Shown: in pieces, positions 52,225-59,911 of the stretch | How positions within the stretch are numbered: position 1 is the stretch's first letter | Layout of the letters: each line of letters begins with the position of its first letter | Assembly (NCBI GenBank): GCA_015664885.1 | Contig: DQPL01000064.1 | Span: 62,001-126,000 of the forward strand | Origin: Gemmatimonadota bacterium | GTDB taxonomy: Bacteria; Gemmatimonadota; Gemmatimonadetes; Longimicrobiales; Gaopeijiaceae | Length of the DNA stretch: 64,000 bases | Reading direction: 5' to 3' | Notes under the pieces: generated by a model | Told to the model about the DNA's origin: nothing | Seen by the model: the letters and a program-made list of their open reading frames with translations, nothing else | Database searches by the model: none | Program-made: the position numbers and the translations under genes

Positions 52225-52815
52225 ATGCACATGCGCAAAGCAATCGCGCTGGGCCTTCTCGCGGGAGTGTTCGCGTTGGGCGCGCCGGTCAACGTTAGTG
52301 CTCAGGACTCGGGGCTACTCGCCGTGGGCGAGATGGCTCCGGACTTCGAACTCCCGGGAGCAACCCGTTACGGGGCGCTGGAGAATCCGGTTCGACTGAG
52401 CGACTACCTTGGCGAGACGGTCGTCCTCGCGTTCTTCTTTCGCGTCAGGACGCCTGGCTGAACAGTCCAAATGACAGCGTACCGTGATCAGTACGCAAGC
52501 CTGTTTAACGAAGGACAAAACGTTGTCCTCATCGGGATCTCCAACGATCCCGTCGAGGGACTCGGATCCTGGCTCAAGGACGCGGACTTCCCGTTCTTGT
52601 TCGCGAGCGATGCCGACAACGACGGCGCCACCTACACCGCGTTCGGTGGTGGTTTGCGTGGCAACGGCATGGTTGATAGCAGAGCCGTCATTGTGATCGG
52701 GCCAGACGGCCGGATCGCAGCGACGATCGAGGCCTTCAACCAGAACGACCCGATGGCCTATGAGGCATTGGCAGAAGTCATCGACCGCGTGACACCGGAG
52801 CCGGACGGCATTTAG
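52225..52815 (+). CDS. exported peroxiredoxin with in-frame TGA at the peroxidatic Cys (candidate selenoprotein)
   Basis: The frame is 196 codons plus stop, interrupted only by TGA at 52459-52461 (codon 79). AGGAG precedes ATG 52225 by four and the next in-frame ATG by ten bases. Signal peptide ends VNVSAQ. The Prx fold is complete: VGEMAPDFELPGATR, VRLSDYLGETVVLAFF, then RTPG-TGA-TVQMTAYRDQYA, VVLIGISNDPVEGLGSWLKD and AVIVIGPDGRIAATIEAF. The TGA is precisely where AhpC/TSA and Bcp-like proteins have the catalytic Cys (T-P-G-C-T). No other Cys exists in the product, so it would be a 1-Sec peroxiredoxin needing an external reductant. The alternative is a TGC-to-TGA nonsense mutation in a decaying gene. 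Confidence 0.75.
52477..52496 (+). promoter_or_regulatory. candidate bacterial SECIS hairpin
   Basis: GCGTAC and GTACGC form a perfect six-base-pair stem with an eight-base loop CGTGATCA. The stem begins 16 bases after the TGA and the second loop base is G followed by T. Known bacterial SECIS elements have a small apical stem-loop 16-37 nt downstream of the UGA with a G among the first two loop positions, so distance (22 nt to the G) and loop composition fit. The hairpin lies inside the coding sequence, as bacterial SECIS must. Confidence 0.6.
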
Positions 52816-52840
52816 TCCCGGCCTCGGTCATGAAATGCAG

Positions 52841-52874
52841 CGGGCCCGGCGCGGAGTGATCCGTGCCGGGCCCG
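52841..52874. terminator. strong hairpin between convergent genes
   Basis: CGGGCCCGGC and GCCGGGCCCG are perfect ten-base arms; the fourteen-base interior also pairs (CGGA/TCCG around GTGA). It lies 25 bases after the peroxiredoxin stop and 20 bases after the end of the convergent TlpA-like gene. It is likely a bidirectional terminator, though U-runs are short (TTGT on the plus side). Confidence 0.75.
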
Positions 52875-52894
52875 TTGTCGTGGCTCGGTGAGCC

Positions 52895-53443
52895 TCAGGT
52901 GCCGAACAGTCTCTCCACGGCACTGAGCAGGTCCTGGCCTCCACCTACGCCGGTGTAGACGACCTTCCCGTCCTCGTCGAGCATGACCACGATCGACGTC
53001 GTCGTCGCGTTGTAGGCGCGCACGGCCGCGCCGCGAGCGTCCCATAGGTACGGATACCCAGGGTTGTGTCCGTCGAGGTGCCGCTTCACCCGACGCACGC
53101 TTTGAGAAACCCCCACAGCCACAGCGATGACGTTGATGCGGTCCCCGTACCGCATCTGGACCTGGTCCATTTGGGGCTGCAGCGCCTCGCAGTTCTCACA
53201 CCACGTGGCCCAGAACTCGAGCAGCGCGGGACCGCCCTTCACGTAGTCGCTCAGGTCGACGGCATTGCCGTCCAAGTCCTCGAGCGCGGCGCCGGGCCCG
53301 ACGGTACCGTACGCGAGCGACACGGCGCCTTCTCCGGAGGCTTGTGAGTAGACCGCATCGGGTACCAGCAGCGCAGCACACGCCGCGAGCAGAGGCATCT
53401 GGAGAACTGCGCTGCATCGCGGAAGGAAAGCCCTGATTCGCAT
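52895..53443 (-). CDS. TlpA-like thioredoxin-fold protein
   Basis: 182 aa from ATG at 53443; GAGGATTTT precedes it and overlaps the stop of the CcdA-like gene. An N-terminal hydrophobic segment (LLAACAALLVPDAVYS) exports or anchors it. The active site is WATWCENCEALQPQ (C-x2-C), followed by ITVIAVAVG-like sheet and the cis-Pro region TSIVVMLDEDGKVVYTG. It should act in periplasmic disulfide exchange, reduced by the adjacent CcdA-like protein. It is a plausible reductant for the candidate selenoperoxiredoxin that converges on it. Confidence 0.92.
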   Translation of the reverse strand: MRIRAFLPRCSAVLQMPLLAACAALLVPDAVYSQASGEGAVSLAYGTVGPGAALEDLDGNAVDLSDYVKGGPALLEFWATWCENCEALQPQMDQVQMRYGDRINVIAVAVGVSQSVRRVKRHLDGHNPGYPYLWDARGAAVRAYNATTTSIVVMLDEDGKVVYTGVGGGQDLLSAVERLFGT

Positions 53444-53451
53444 AAAATCCT

Positions 53452-54189
53452 CTACAGGTTGTAGCCGGCGGTCATGAAGTAATACTCGGCCATGCCCAAC
53501 ATGAGCACGGCCGCGCCGCGTTTGACCCACACCATCCATGCTCCCGAACGCGGCATCAGCGCTACGGTTCCCGAAAAGAGCCCTACCGCGACGAGTAGCG
53601 CCGTCATTCCCAACGAAAAGACGAACAGGTAGACGAAGCCCATGAGGCCGGCTTCGGTCGCCGCCACCCACGTGAGCACCACCGCGAACGCGGGCGCGCC
53701 GCAGGGAGCGGCCACCACGCCGGACATCGCACCCATGCCGAAGACAGCCCCATACGACCCGCCTCCGCTCTGACTCGCGTACTCTAGCAGGCGTCGCGGC
53801 ACCGGCACGGGCAGCACGTCCAGCATCGTCAGAGCGAAGAGGACGAGCATGTTGCCGATCGCGAACAGCGCCCAAGGGCTCGCGCTCACGGTTCCGAAAA
53901 TCTGACCGGACAAGCCCGCGAGGGCTCCGAGCACCGCGTAGAGCGTGGCCAAGCCAACCGCATAGGTAAGTGTCAGCGCGACCGTACGTGACTTGGGTTG
54001 GTCGTCCCGGCTGCTGCCCGCGATCACCGCGGCTGTGATCGGGATCATCGGGTACACGCACGGCGTGAGGCTGGTGAGCACACCCGCGCCAAAGAGCACG
54101 GCGAGCGCCAGCAAGGGGCTTTGCGAGAGAGCCTCGGTGAGGCCGCCGGCGGGCTCGATCTGGAGAAGGACGTAGAGGGTCACGGCCAT
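53452..54189 (-). CDS. CcdA/DsbD-type transmembrane thiol transporter
   Basis: 245 aa from the ATG that begins MAVTLYVLLQIEPAGG. Six to seven helices with the two functional Cys in LTSLTPCVYPMIPITAAVIAG and GVVAAPCGAPAFAVVLTWVAATE. It passes electrons from cytoplasmic thioredoxin to periplasmic partners. It is directly upstream of the TlpA-like gene (eight bases), a common operon. Only the membrane domain is present, without the DsbD alpha or gamma domains. Confidence 0.93.
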   Translation of the reverse strand: MAVTLYVLLQIEPAGGLTEALSQSPLLALAVLFGAGVLTSLTPCVYPMIPITAAVIAGSSRDDQPKSRTVALTLTYAVGLATLYAVLGALAGLSGQIFGTVSASPWALFAIGNMLVLFALTMLDVLPVPVPRRLLEYASQSGGGSYGAVFGMGAMSGVVAAPCGAPAFAVVLTWVAATEAGLMGFVYLFVFSLGMTALLVAVGLFSGTVALMPRSGAWMVWVKRGAAVLMLGMAEYYFMTAGYNL

Positions 54190-54331
54190 AAAGTGTGGGT
54201 GGATGTGCCGGCCGTCCAACCCCGAGGGGGACGATCCGGTTCCGGGTGGCGGAACCGCGCTCGTTTCACCAGCGTACTGTCGTGTGACTGTAGGTGCAGC
54301 CGCAGCGCTCTCGCACCCGATAGGACGATCG

Positions 54332-54607
54332 ATGGATATTCGAGCAATCGCCGAACTAGTGATGATGGCGCTCGTGGGACTCTCGGTGCTGACGATCGCC
54401 GTCGGCTTCTCGGTGCGCATGTTCCTGTTGCCCGCTATGCGGGAACTACGGAGACTCTAGAGTGCAGAGGCGGACCAGGGCCAGACCCAGGTCGGGGCCC
54501 GCATCGACCATATCGAGGATCGCCTGGACTCGATTGAGAGCGGGATCAATCGCCTGCTGGCGACCAGCGAATTCGATCGCGAGCTGGAGGCTCCGAAACC
54601 GGACTAA
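54332..54607 (+). pseudogene. small membrane/coiled-coil protein split by an in-frame TAG
   Basis: MDIRAIAELVMMALVGLSVL begins a single membrane helix followed by RMFLLPAMRELRRL, then TAG (54458-54460). The same frame continues with a heptad-rich segment (GARIDHIEDRLDSIESGINRLLATSEFDREL) and ends TAA at 54607. Together they form the common 90-residue 'TM helix plus coiled coil' type of small protein. The amber codon would leave 42 residues. Either it is a nonsense mutation or the short product is the functional one. Confidence 0.6.
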
Positions 54608-54635
54608 GGCGAGCGCTCCATCGGCGGCGTCCTTC

Positions 54636-55400
54636 CTACGAGTGGCGCCGTACAGCCCCTAGCGGATGGCCGCCGTCCACCGGAATGACCACACCCGTCG
54701 TCATGGGGAGGTCGACCGCCACGGCAAGTACCGCTCGGCCTATGTCCTCGGGCAGGGCAATCCGTCCCAGCGGCGTCTGTTCGATCGTGCGATTCCGCAC
54801 CTCCGGCGCCCACCCACGCGTGAATTCGGTGTCGACGAGGCCCGGCGCCACTGAGACGACCCGGATCTCGGGCGCGAGCGCCCTGGCCAGGGACATCGAC
54901 ATGTTGTCCATCGCCGCCTTCGACGCGCTGTAGGCGATGTTACTCCCGTTCGCAGATCTGGCGGCCAGCGAAGAGATGTTGACCACAAGACCGCCCTCGC
55001 CACCAGCCAACAGGGCGCGGAATGCGCGTACTGTCGCGAACGCACCGCGTACGTTGGTCTGAAGGATCGTGTCGAAGAGCTCGTCGTCCAGCGCGTCGAG
55101 GTCGCTGTGTTGCACCACGCGACTCGTGGCGGCGTTGTTCACGAGGAGGTCGAGTCGGCCTTCGATCTCAGCGGTGGTGGTGGCCGCCGCGCGTAGCCCT
55201 TCTGAGTCGGTCGCAGAGACCTGCACGATGCGGTGGCCGTCGCCGCTCAGGCTGGCCAGAACCTCTTCGGCGCCCGCGGCGCTGTCACGATGCGTGATGA
55301 TGACCCGCGCGCCATGCTCGGCAAGAACCCGAGCCGTAGCTGCGCCGATGCCACGGCTGCCTCCCGTTACCAGCGCTACTTGTTCACTCAACGCGCCCAT
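54636..55400 (-). CDS. short-chain dehydrogenase/reductase (FabG-like)
   Basis: 254 aa from the ATG with GGAG six bases upstream (MGALSEQVALVTGG). SDR motifs: TGGSRGIGAATAR for NAD(P), LLVNNAATS, the Ser in VVNISSLAA and YSASKAAMD (Y-x3-K), and a typical VDTEFTRGW…VIPVDGGHPLG end. It reduces a ketone or oxidises an alcohol. Substrate not predictable. It is transcribed divergently from the PPIase gene. Confidence 0.93.
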   Translation of the reverse strand: MGALSEQVALVTGGSRGIGAATARVLAEHGARVIITHRDSAAGAEEVLASLSGDGHRIVQVSATDSEGLRAAATTTAEIEGRLDLLVNNAATSRVVQHSDLDALDDELFDTILQTNVRGAFATVRAFRALLAGGEGGLVVNISSLAARSANGSNIAYSASKAAMDNMSMSLARALAPEIRVVSVAPGLVDTEFTRGWAPEVRNRTIEQTPLGRIALPEDIGRAVLAVAVDLPMTTGVVIPVDGGHPLGAVRRHS

Positions 55401-55518
55401 CTTGATCTCCGTTCCCTGGTTGGCCATCAGCGGCTCGTCCTACGTGTGCTCGGCCATAATAGGGCCGAAGCTGGACGGACGCTTGGCACCTCGCTGGCCT
55501 AGGCCCAACTTGAGCCCC

Positions 55519-56547
55519 ATGCGAAAAACGATGCTGCCTGCGGTATTGCTGGCCTGGGCGTGCGGCGACGCCGCTCCCCCGGCGCTGGAGGTCGGTCCGG
55601 TCACTTTCTCCCAGGACGATCTACTGGGACTGTCCGACGCACGTCGAGAGACGCTGGCGCAGCTCACGGCCTTCGCACTCTCCGTCGCCGATTCGAGTAC
55701 CGCCGCGCTCGGCGCCCCGCTGGTCGCACGGTGGAGCCAAGACCGTCTGCTGGAAATCCTCGCCGCAGACATGACACTGGAGAAGAATGACGTCGGAGAT
55801 GACGTGCTCGAGGCGCGCTACCTCACCGACCCCGAGTGGAAACTCACCGTACGCCACATCCTCTTTTTCAGTGAGCGCTGGCGATCCGCTGAGCACAGGG
55901 CCGAGGCAAAGGCCAAGGCGGGTCGCGCCATGGAGCTGCTCAACGCCGGAGCCGATTTCGCCGAGACCGCTGCGCTGCTATCCGAGGAGCCTGGGGCTGA
56001 AGGGCGTCAGGGGCTGCTCGCCCCCGGCCGGGAAGGCTCGTGGGTTCCCAAGTTCTGGGCGGCGGCACTCGCGCTCCAGCCCGGCCAGATCAGTCCGGCC
56101 ACCGAGACGCAGTACGGGTATCACATCCTCAGGCTCGACGACCGACGGGTTGTGCCCTTCACGGAGGGCCGCAGCGCAATCGCTCGAGAGGTCGCCGACC
56201 GCATCGAGGACGCGCGCGCGGTGCTCGAGCGGTGGCTGGACCAGGCGGTCGGCGTGGGCTCACCGGATCGGCGCGGCGAAGCCCTCGCCGAAGCAGAGCG
56301 CCGGGGGCTCCATGTACCAGAAGGAGAGCAGGCTGAGCTGGCACGCGCCTGGGAAGCAATCACCTACCGGTGGGCGTCCACGCTCGGCTTCACGTACGGT
56401 CTGACGGCGGCCCAAATCGGCGCGGCCTCGCTTGCGGCGCTCGCCAACTCGGCCCAAAACGCCGGCATCGCGCGCACCGAGCTCGGCGAGCACGCCGAGC
56501 TGCTGAACGCCCGCTATTCGATCGCTTATGCGGCCGGGGGAAGCTGA
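55519..56547 (+). CDS. parvulin-type peptidyl-prolyl isomerase lipoprotein
   Basis: 342 aa from ATG (MRKTMLPAVLLAWACGDAA); lipobox LAWAC. The parvulin core is seen as KLTVRHILFFSERWRSAEH, AGADFAETAALLSEEPGAEGRQGLL and LQPGQISPATETQYGYHILRLDDRR. N- and C-terminal helical chaperone segments (SurA/PrsA-like) surround it. It assists folding of exported proteins at the inner or outer membrane. Codons upstream of this start are open to 55069 but overlap the divergent SDR gene and do not look coding. Confidence 0.9.
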   Translation: MRKTMLPAVLLAWACGDAAPPALEVGPVTFSQDDLLGLSDARRETLAQLTAFALSVADSSTAALGAPLVARWSQDRLLEILAADMTLEKNDVGDDVLEARYLTDPEWKLTVRHILFFSERWRSAEHRAEAKAKAGRAMELLNAGADFAETAALLSEEPGAEGRQGLLAPGREGSWVPKFWAAALALQPGQISPATETQYGYHILRLDDRRVVPFTEGRSAIAREVADRIEDARAVLERWLDQAVGVGSPDRRGEALAEAERRGLHVPEGEQAELARAWEAITYRWASTLGFTYGLTAAQIGAASLAALANSAQNAGIARTELGEHAELLNARYSIAYAAGGS

Positions 56548-56649
56548 GCGTGGCAGATTCGTTCAAGCCCGGATGGAACCCAACCCCCACCTGCAACCGT
56601 AGGGCATGCAGAGGTATCTCACTGTTGAGCCCTCCAACGGCAGGTACGC

Positions 56650-57321
56650 ATGACTGAAAGCTCGAGCGGCAAGCTCCGGTTTCTCCTGGGATTCGCGGCG
56701 TTCTTCGCGGCACTGTGGTTCCTGTGGGGCACGCCAATCGTGTATCCACTCAAGATCTTCGTGGTGCTGCTTCACGAGATCAGCCACGCGATGGCGTCGG
56801 TTGCGACGGGTGGAGGCATCGAGAAAATCACGCTCAATCCAGCCGAGGGCGGCGCCTGCTATTGTTTCGGCGGTAACGCGTTCATCACGCTCAGCGCAGG
56901 GTATCTCGGCAGTCTTCTGTGGGGCGCGGCGATGTTCTCCGCGGCCCGCTCAGACAAGGTGAAGACGAACTGGGTGAACGGCTTCATCGGCGTAATGGTG
57001 ATGGTGCTGACGATCTTCTTCGTGCGCACGAGCTTTGGCATAGTCTTCGGCCTCGCCTTCGGGCTCACGATGGTCGTCATCTCGAAGCAGATGGGTGGTG
57101 CGGTGAATCGCGGCCTGCTGTTGACGCTCGGACTCACCAGCGCTCTCTACGCGATCCTCGACATCAAGAGCGACGTAATCGACCGCTCGAGCATGCAGTC
57201 GGACGCCGCGATGCTCGCAGAGATCACGAACGTGCCTACGCTCGTGTGGGGGGGCCTGTGGATCACGATCGCGGTGGCTGTGTGCGCGTTGCTCATGAAG
57301 CGGGCTTACGAGGACGCCTGA
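56650..57321 (+). CDS. M50-type membrane metalloprotease-like protein
   Basis: 223 aa with six hydrophobic segments. H-E-x-x-H is present in VVLLHEISHAMASVATGG, with FITLSAGYLGSLLWGAAMF after it, as in the M50B-like family (PF13398). A second Asp motif is weak (ILDIKSDVID). It is likely an intramembrane protease or related membrane protein. It lies about 100 bases after the PPIase gene on the same strand; both concern envelope protein quality. Confidence 0.88.
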   Translation: MTESSSGKLRFLLGFAAFFAALWFLWGTPIVYPLKIFVVLLHEISHAMASVATGGGIEKITLNPAEGGACYCFGGNAFITLSAGYLGSLLWGAAMFSAARSDKVKTNWVNGFIGVMVMVLTIFFVRTSFGIVFGLAFGLTMVVISKQMGGAVNRGLLLTLGLTSALYAILDIKSDVIDRSSMQSDAAMLAEITNVPTLVWGGLWITIAVAVCALLMKRAYEDA

Positions 57322-57354
57322 CCTAGGCCTGACGCGCGTCTGCCAGACCCCTGA

Positions 57355-58487
57355 CTAGTCGGTGCTGAGCAGCCGGTAGAAGAACGCCACCCACTGTGGT
57401 GGGAAGTCCGTGCCGCGCTCCGCCGCCTGCTCGACCGTCAGTCCGTCCGCGAGAGCTGCTCGCACCAACACCATGCAGGCTCGCGACACCTCGATCTGGG
57501 CCCGCACCGCGTCGAGGCCAACCGGATCCTCGTGACCGCTCACGACGATCGTCCAGGATGCATGGAGTCGAGCAATGACTCGAGATTGTCGAGGAATGCG
57601 TCCGCATCCTCGTTGCCCGGAAACATCATCGGGTTGCCAGCGAGGTAGGTGTCCCCGAAATGAGCCACGCGCGACTCGGTGAAATAGACCACCAGGTCGG
57701 CCCCGGTGTGCGCGGGTGTGACCGCGACCCGGACTTCTTCTCCATTGGAGACGAACGCCGTGTCCGAGGCGATCTCCGAGTCCGGATAGGCGGTCTGTGA
57801 CTTCGGCGGCATCTCGACGCCCTCCATGAAGACGTACGGTTCGCGCATCGCCTCTGTTGTCCCGGGATGCGCGAGCATGTTGGCCGCGGCGCCCAGCGCC
57901 GCAGCCGAGCCCATGTGATCCTCGTGCGGATGCGTAAGGATCAGGCGCGCAACGCGACCGCCGCTCAGGCCCCCGAGCGCGTGCCGTAGCGCTGTCAGTG
58001 CGGGCGCGTAGCCGGTATCGACGAGTAACAGCCCATCCCCACCCACTTGGGCGACCACGTTCGAGCCGGCGCCACGGATGAGATGAACCGAGCCACCGAG
58101 TGACTGCACGGAGAACTCCATCTCGGCCGCGAGCCCCATCACGTGTCTGAACTCCCTCGAGTCGCTGATCGCGTCGAACGCCGAGTCGAATTCTGCGAAC
58201 GAGATCATCAGCGCTTCGATGCCTTCGTCCCACGCTTGCCGCAGGAAAGCGACCGCGGCCGTCGTATCGGCGAGCAGCGCGGCACCCCGTGCGGCGTGAT
58301 ATTGCGCGAAGGGCCGGTTCAGATGCCCCGCCGGCATGGTACGAACGACTTCCGCCATCTCCCCGGCATACGCCGCATGATCTCCGTCTGCGCGCGCTTG
58401 TTGGCCGGCGGCGAACGGGGCCCGCCAGGCGTTGGCGTCCTGTGCTGCGACCGGCGCCACGAAGGTCAAGAGCGCTGCGACCACCAT
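57355..58487 (-). pseudogene. secreted metallo-beta-lactamase-fold hydrolase, frameshifted near the C terminus
   Basis: The 5' frame encodes a signal peptide (MVVAALLTFVAPVAAQ), a helical repeat region and a metallo-beta-lactamase domain with THPHEDHMG (H-x-H-x-D-H), TPAHTGADLVVY and HFGDTYLAGNPMMFPG. At about base 57555 (after DSMHP) the frame breaks; the continuation TIVVSGHEDPVGLDAVRAQIEV… through FPPQWVAFFYRLLSTD is present in the next frame. One base is missing. The last metal-site His (SGHEDP) lies after the break, so a truncated product would be impaired. A sequencing error is possible because everything else is intact. Confidence 0.8.
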
Positions 58488-58705
58488 ATATCGTGCTACA
58501 CCCGCCCCATGACCCCTACCCTGAGTACTCAAGGCTTGGACTCCTTGTACCCAAAACTTGCACTCCCGAAAATCATTTCGTATGATGGCTTCGATCGTAA
58601 TCAATGCATTCGATCTGGGCCTTGACCGGCGTCTCAGAAAGTCACCGATTGAGGGCTGCGGGCCGCGAGCCCGCCGGAATTCTGCCTGATTGTCGACCCG
58701 AAAAC

Positions 58706-58717
58706 AGGAGGTGATCC
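58706..58717 (+). promoter_or_regulatory. extended Shine-Dalgarno sequence of tiny ORF
   Basis: AGGAGGTGATCC is complementary to twelve consecutive bases of the 16S rRNA 3' end (GGAUCACCUCCU). The AGGAGG core ends six bases before a TTG codon. Such long complementarity is rare and suggests very strong ribosome capture or a ribosome-sensing element. Confidence 0.7.
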
Positions 58718-58780
58718 TTGTCTAGTCCTAGTCCTCTGTCCAGCCTGGCATGGGCAAGCGATCGCTGGAACGGCTTTTAG
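58718..58780 (+). CDS. tiny ORF, 20 aa, TTG start
   Basis: The ORF reads MSSPSPLSSLAWASDRWNGF and ends in two adjacent stop codons (TAGTAG). It is preceded by the extended SD and followed by a structured segment and a strong terminator, all within 180 bases. Ser/Pro-rich start and two Trp are the only notable features; no signal peptide, Cys or PqqA-like Glu/Tyr motif. It could be a leader peptide of an attenuator, a small secreted or modified peptide, or a translated sRNA. No plus-strand gene follows for about 3 kb. Confidence 0.5.
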   Translation: MSSPSPLSSLAWASDRWNGF

Positions 58781-58783
58781 TAG

Positions 58784-58848
58784 CTGAGCCGCTGTTGTAA
58801 ATCGCTGTTCGCGCCGTACCCGGCTCTCGCGCCGGGCTGCGACAGTTC
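58784..58848 (+). ncRNA. structured RNA segment between tiny ORF and terminator (candidate)
   Basis: An imperfect long hairpin can be drawn: CTGTTCGC pairs with GCGACAG (one bulge) and an inner CCCGGC pairs with GCCGGG around the loop TCTCGC; outer CTGA/TCAG closes it. It directly precedes the terminator. The structure together with the tiny ORF resembles an attenuator or small regulatory RNA, but no known RNA family is recognised. Confidence 0.4.
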
Positions 58849-58849
58849 A

Positions 58850-58887
58850 GACGCCACCGAGGAGTGCGCTCGGTGGCGTCTTCTTTT
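58850..58887 (+). terminator. Rho-independent terminator after tiny ORF
   Basis: GACGCCACCGAG and CTCGGTGGCGTC form a perfect twelve-base-pair stem with a seven-base loop, followed by TTCTTTT. This is the clearest intrinsic terminator of the window and is oriented for the plus strand. It shows that a plus-strand transcript ends here. Confidence 0.9.
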
Positions 58888-58929
58888 ACAGGATGAGCTT
58901 GGAGAAGATGGTGCGCAGCCTGTCTGAGT

Positions 58930-59130
58930 TCAGCCCTGCACAGAACGGCAAATGCTCCAACTCGTTTGCCCCGACCTGCACGGGGTGAGCAGGATCGCCG
59001 GCACAACCAGCCACCACGCTGAGTAGATCGCTGCGTTGGCCCCAATGCCGAGCGCCAAGGAGAGGATCGCGATCCCCGTGATGAAGGGGGTCTTCGCGAG
59101 CGTTCGCATAGCGAGCTTGAGGCCGTTCAT
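58930..59130 (-). pseudogene. N-terminal fragment of a MacB-type (ADOP) permease
   Basis: The first 38 residues (MNGLKLAMRTLAKTPFITGIAILSLALGIGANAAIYS) are the conserved first membrane helix of ADOP-family ABC permeases. The rest (AWWLVVPAILLTP…) is unrelated and stops after 66 codons; the periplasmic domains and remaining helices are absent. Another frame continues a short way to TAA at 58886-58888. It is a deletion remnant of the same type as other genes here. Confidence 0.65.
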
Positions 59131-59247
59131 CGCTTCCCCGTCTACATGATTGAATCGATACCGAGGCGCCGACGTGGGAGCCGCCCAGGGGCCCCCGATC
59201 AACGCTGCTTTAGACCAGGTTCGTGGTGCTGGAGTTGCAGCCTGATT

Positions 59248-59829
59248 TCAGCCGAACCAAGGTGGAGCGTTGTCCGCTTTCCACTTGATGTTGCAGCCCA
59301 CGCTCGGCACCTGAACGTCGGCGAGGGCCACACCGGCCAGCAGAGCGTCACACGCGGCTCGCAGGTCCGACCCAGTGACCGGCATATCGAGGGAAGGCCG
59401 ACTCGGGTCGAACTGTCCTCTATAGACGAGCTTCCGGTCGCGATCATATAGGAAGAAGTCAGGCGTACACGCAGCCCCGTAGTCTTTTGCGACCTTTTGC
59501 GAGCCATCGAAAAGGTAGGGGAACGTGTACCCCCTGGTGTCCACCTCGTCGGCCATCTTCGACGGACTGTCCGCGGGGTAGTTCTCCACGTCGTTGGCGC
59601 AGACGCCCACCACCGCAACGCCACGAGCCTGATATTGGGTGGCGAAAACGGCGAAGTCGTCCGCCAGGTGCTTAACGAACGGACAGTGGTTCGACAAGAA
59701 TACGACGAGCAGAGCAGGAGACTCGGCGAAATCGTCGAGCGAGACGGTGTTCCCGGTCGCCGGCTCGGGCAGTGAGAAGTCCGCGGCGAGGGTGCCGAGC
59801 GCGGACATCGTCGACTGCGTCTTGCTCAA
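59248..59829 (-). CDS. thioredoxin-like (AhpC/TSA-type) protein
   Basis: 193 aa from a TTG start (MSKTQSTMSALGTL) with GAGGAG seven bases upstream; an ATG at 59808 has no SD. The fold is seen in AADFSLPEPATGNTVSLDDF, VVFLSNHCPFVKHLADDF and AVVGVCANDVENYPADSP, then GAACTPDFFLYDRDRKLVYRGQFD. The active site has one Cys (NHCPFVK), as in the widespread Prx-like '(A)NHCPFV' family with a later Cys pair partner in SVGCNIKW. It is probably a cytoplasmic thiol peroxidase or reductase. Confidence 0.9.
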   Translation of the reverse strand: MSKTQSTMSALGTLAADFSLPEPATGNTVSLDDFAESPALLVVFLSNHCPFVKHLADDFAVFATQYQARGVAVVGVCANDVENYPADSPSKMADEVDTRGYTFPYLFDGSQKVAKDYGAACTPDFFLYDRDRKLVYRGQFDPSRPSLDMPVTGSDLRAACDALLAGVALADVQVPSVGCNIKWKADNAPPWFG

Positions 59830-59911
59830 GATCGGACTCCTCTGTGTACACCAAGAGGGTGGCCCATCGGACCACCCGCCTGGTTGACCCCGGAGGGCCG
59901 TCGAGGTGCCG

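Noticed and set aside
58704-58722. 16S rRNA 3' end on the minus strand
   Set aside because: The match to the 16S tail stops after about twelve bases and flanking sequence does not fit; the complementarity is explained by a Shine-Dalgarno on the plus strand.
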